Shown piece after piece: positions 6,163 to 6,570 of a stretch of DNA of 6,570 bases. The translations under genes and the position numbers were made by a program. Origin of the DNA: an uncultured Chitinophagaceae bacterium (lineage in GTDB: Bacteria; Bacteroidota; Bacteroidia; Chitinophagales; Chitinophagaceae); the NCBI GenBank assembly GCA_946885665.1, contig CAMPGT010000223.1:1-6570 (forward strand). The letters are read 5' to 3'. Under the pieces are notes generated by a model. The model searched no databases and was not told the DNA's origin. It worked only from the letters and a program-made list of their open reading frames with translations. How positions within the stretch are numbered: the stretch's first letter is position 1; every line of letters begins with the position of its first letter.

Positions 6163-6570
6163 AAGTCGCCGAGTTGGGGTCTGATCACAATTTCTTCAAC
6201 GCAAGCCTGCGGCGAAAGTCGTGCCGACGCGTAGATCATATCGGCAATATCGCCGGCCGTCATGATACGATCGGGCGATACGCCTGAACTGCTCCACGAA
6301 TCGGTATAGGCAGCGCCGGGATAAACAGCGGTAACTTTTATGCCATACCCCTTCATCTCGTGGCGGAGGTTAACAGACAATCCGTCCAATGCATATTTCG
6401 TGATGCTGTACGAACCTCCCTGCTCGTATGCGTGCAAAGCAGCAATTGAACAAATGTTAAAAATATGTCCTTGTTTTCTTTTCATCATCGCAGGCAATAA
6501 AAACCTGCTGAGATAATACGCGCTGTACACGTTGGTTTGCATCATTTCTTCCAGCATCCCCAGTTCTTCT
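6159..6570 (-). CDS. Short-chain dehydrogenase/reductase (SDR), N-terminus outside window
   Basis: This is the C-terminal part of a classical SDR oxidoreductase. The frame stays open to the end of the window (it reads EELG just upstream of the internal Met at 6557), so the true start and the N-terminal TGxxxGxG cofactor loop lie beyond 6570. The visible catalytic set is complete: the Asn of the QTNV motif, the Ser in NICSIAA and the YSITK motif (Tyr and Lys four residues apart), followed by VYPGAAYTD, which helps hold the nicotinamide. It should be an NAD(P)-dependent cytosolic reductase or dehydrogenase; the substrate cannot be deduced. The stop TGA (6161-6159) overlaps the BatD-like start by four bases, so the two are probably one operon with coupled translation. 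Confidence 0.88.
   Translation of the reverse strand, partial: EELGMLEEMMQTNVYSAYYLSRFLLPAMMKRKQGHIFNICSIAALHAYEQGGSYSITKYALDGLSVNLRHEMKGYGIKVTAVYPGAAYTDSWSSSGVSPDRIMTAGDIADMIYASARLSPQACVEEIVIRPQLGDL

Noticed and set aside
1..6570. Defence system, mobile element, CRISPR array, tRNA or rRNA
   Set aside because: No transposase, integrase, repeat-spacer pattern, cloverleaf or ribosomal RNA sequence was seen on either strand. All long coding regions are assigned to known families.

Overview
The window looks like chromosomal DNA from a Bacteroidota bacterium, most likely a member of the Chitinophagales/Chitinophagaceae. The main evidence is a recognisable GldH gliding-motility lipoprotein, a BatD-like protein, a Bacteroidota-style membrane histidine kinase with its OmpR-type partner, and the general lack of Shine-Dalgarno sequences ahead of the start codons. 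The family placement is inference; no marker gene here fixes it.

Layout. Positions 1-164 are non-coding or nearly so: a heptamer tandem repeat at the very edge, a small hairpin, and a GATTGCCGA direct/inverted repeat that also encodes a doubtful 24-codon ORF. A tightly packed plus-strand series follows: long-chain acyl-CoA ligase (165-1934), YicC-family endoribonuclease (1971-2846), GldH (2849-3331), a sensor histidine kinase split by one in-frame TAA (3358-4335, stop at 3973-3975), and an OmpR-family response regulator (4344-5048). The gaps are 36, 2, 26 and 8 bp, so this may be one transcription unit. The minus strand then carries a BatD-like membrane-anchored protein (5053-6162) and, upstream of it, a short-chain dehydrogenase/reductase cut by the window edge (6159-6570). 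These two overlap by ATGA. The two gene sets converge with only 4 bp between stop codons, and a small palindrome covers the junction.

How the genes fit together. The kinase and regulator are clearly a two-component pair. The ligase, YicC and GldH are housekeeping or envelope functions that share the strand but no obvious pathway. The SDR and BatD-like genes are probably co-translated but have no clear functional link.

The most notable observation is the kinase. The reading frame is intact on both sides of a single TAA, which separates the membrane/HisKA half from the ATPase half. This is either a recent nonsense mutation, a sequencing error, or a genuinely split kinase. I found no mobile element, CRISPR array, tRNA, rRNA or new multi-gene system; the window is mostly ordinary core genome.
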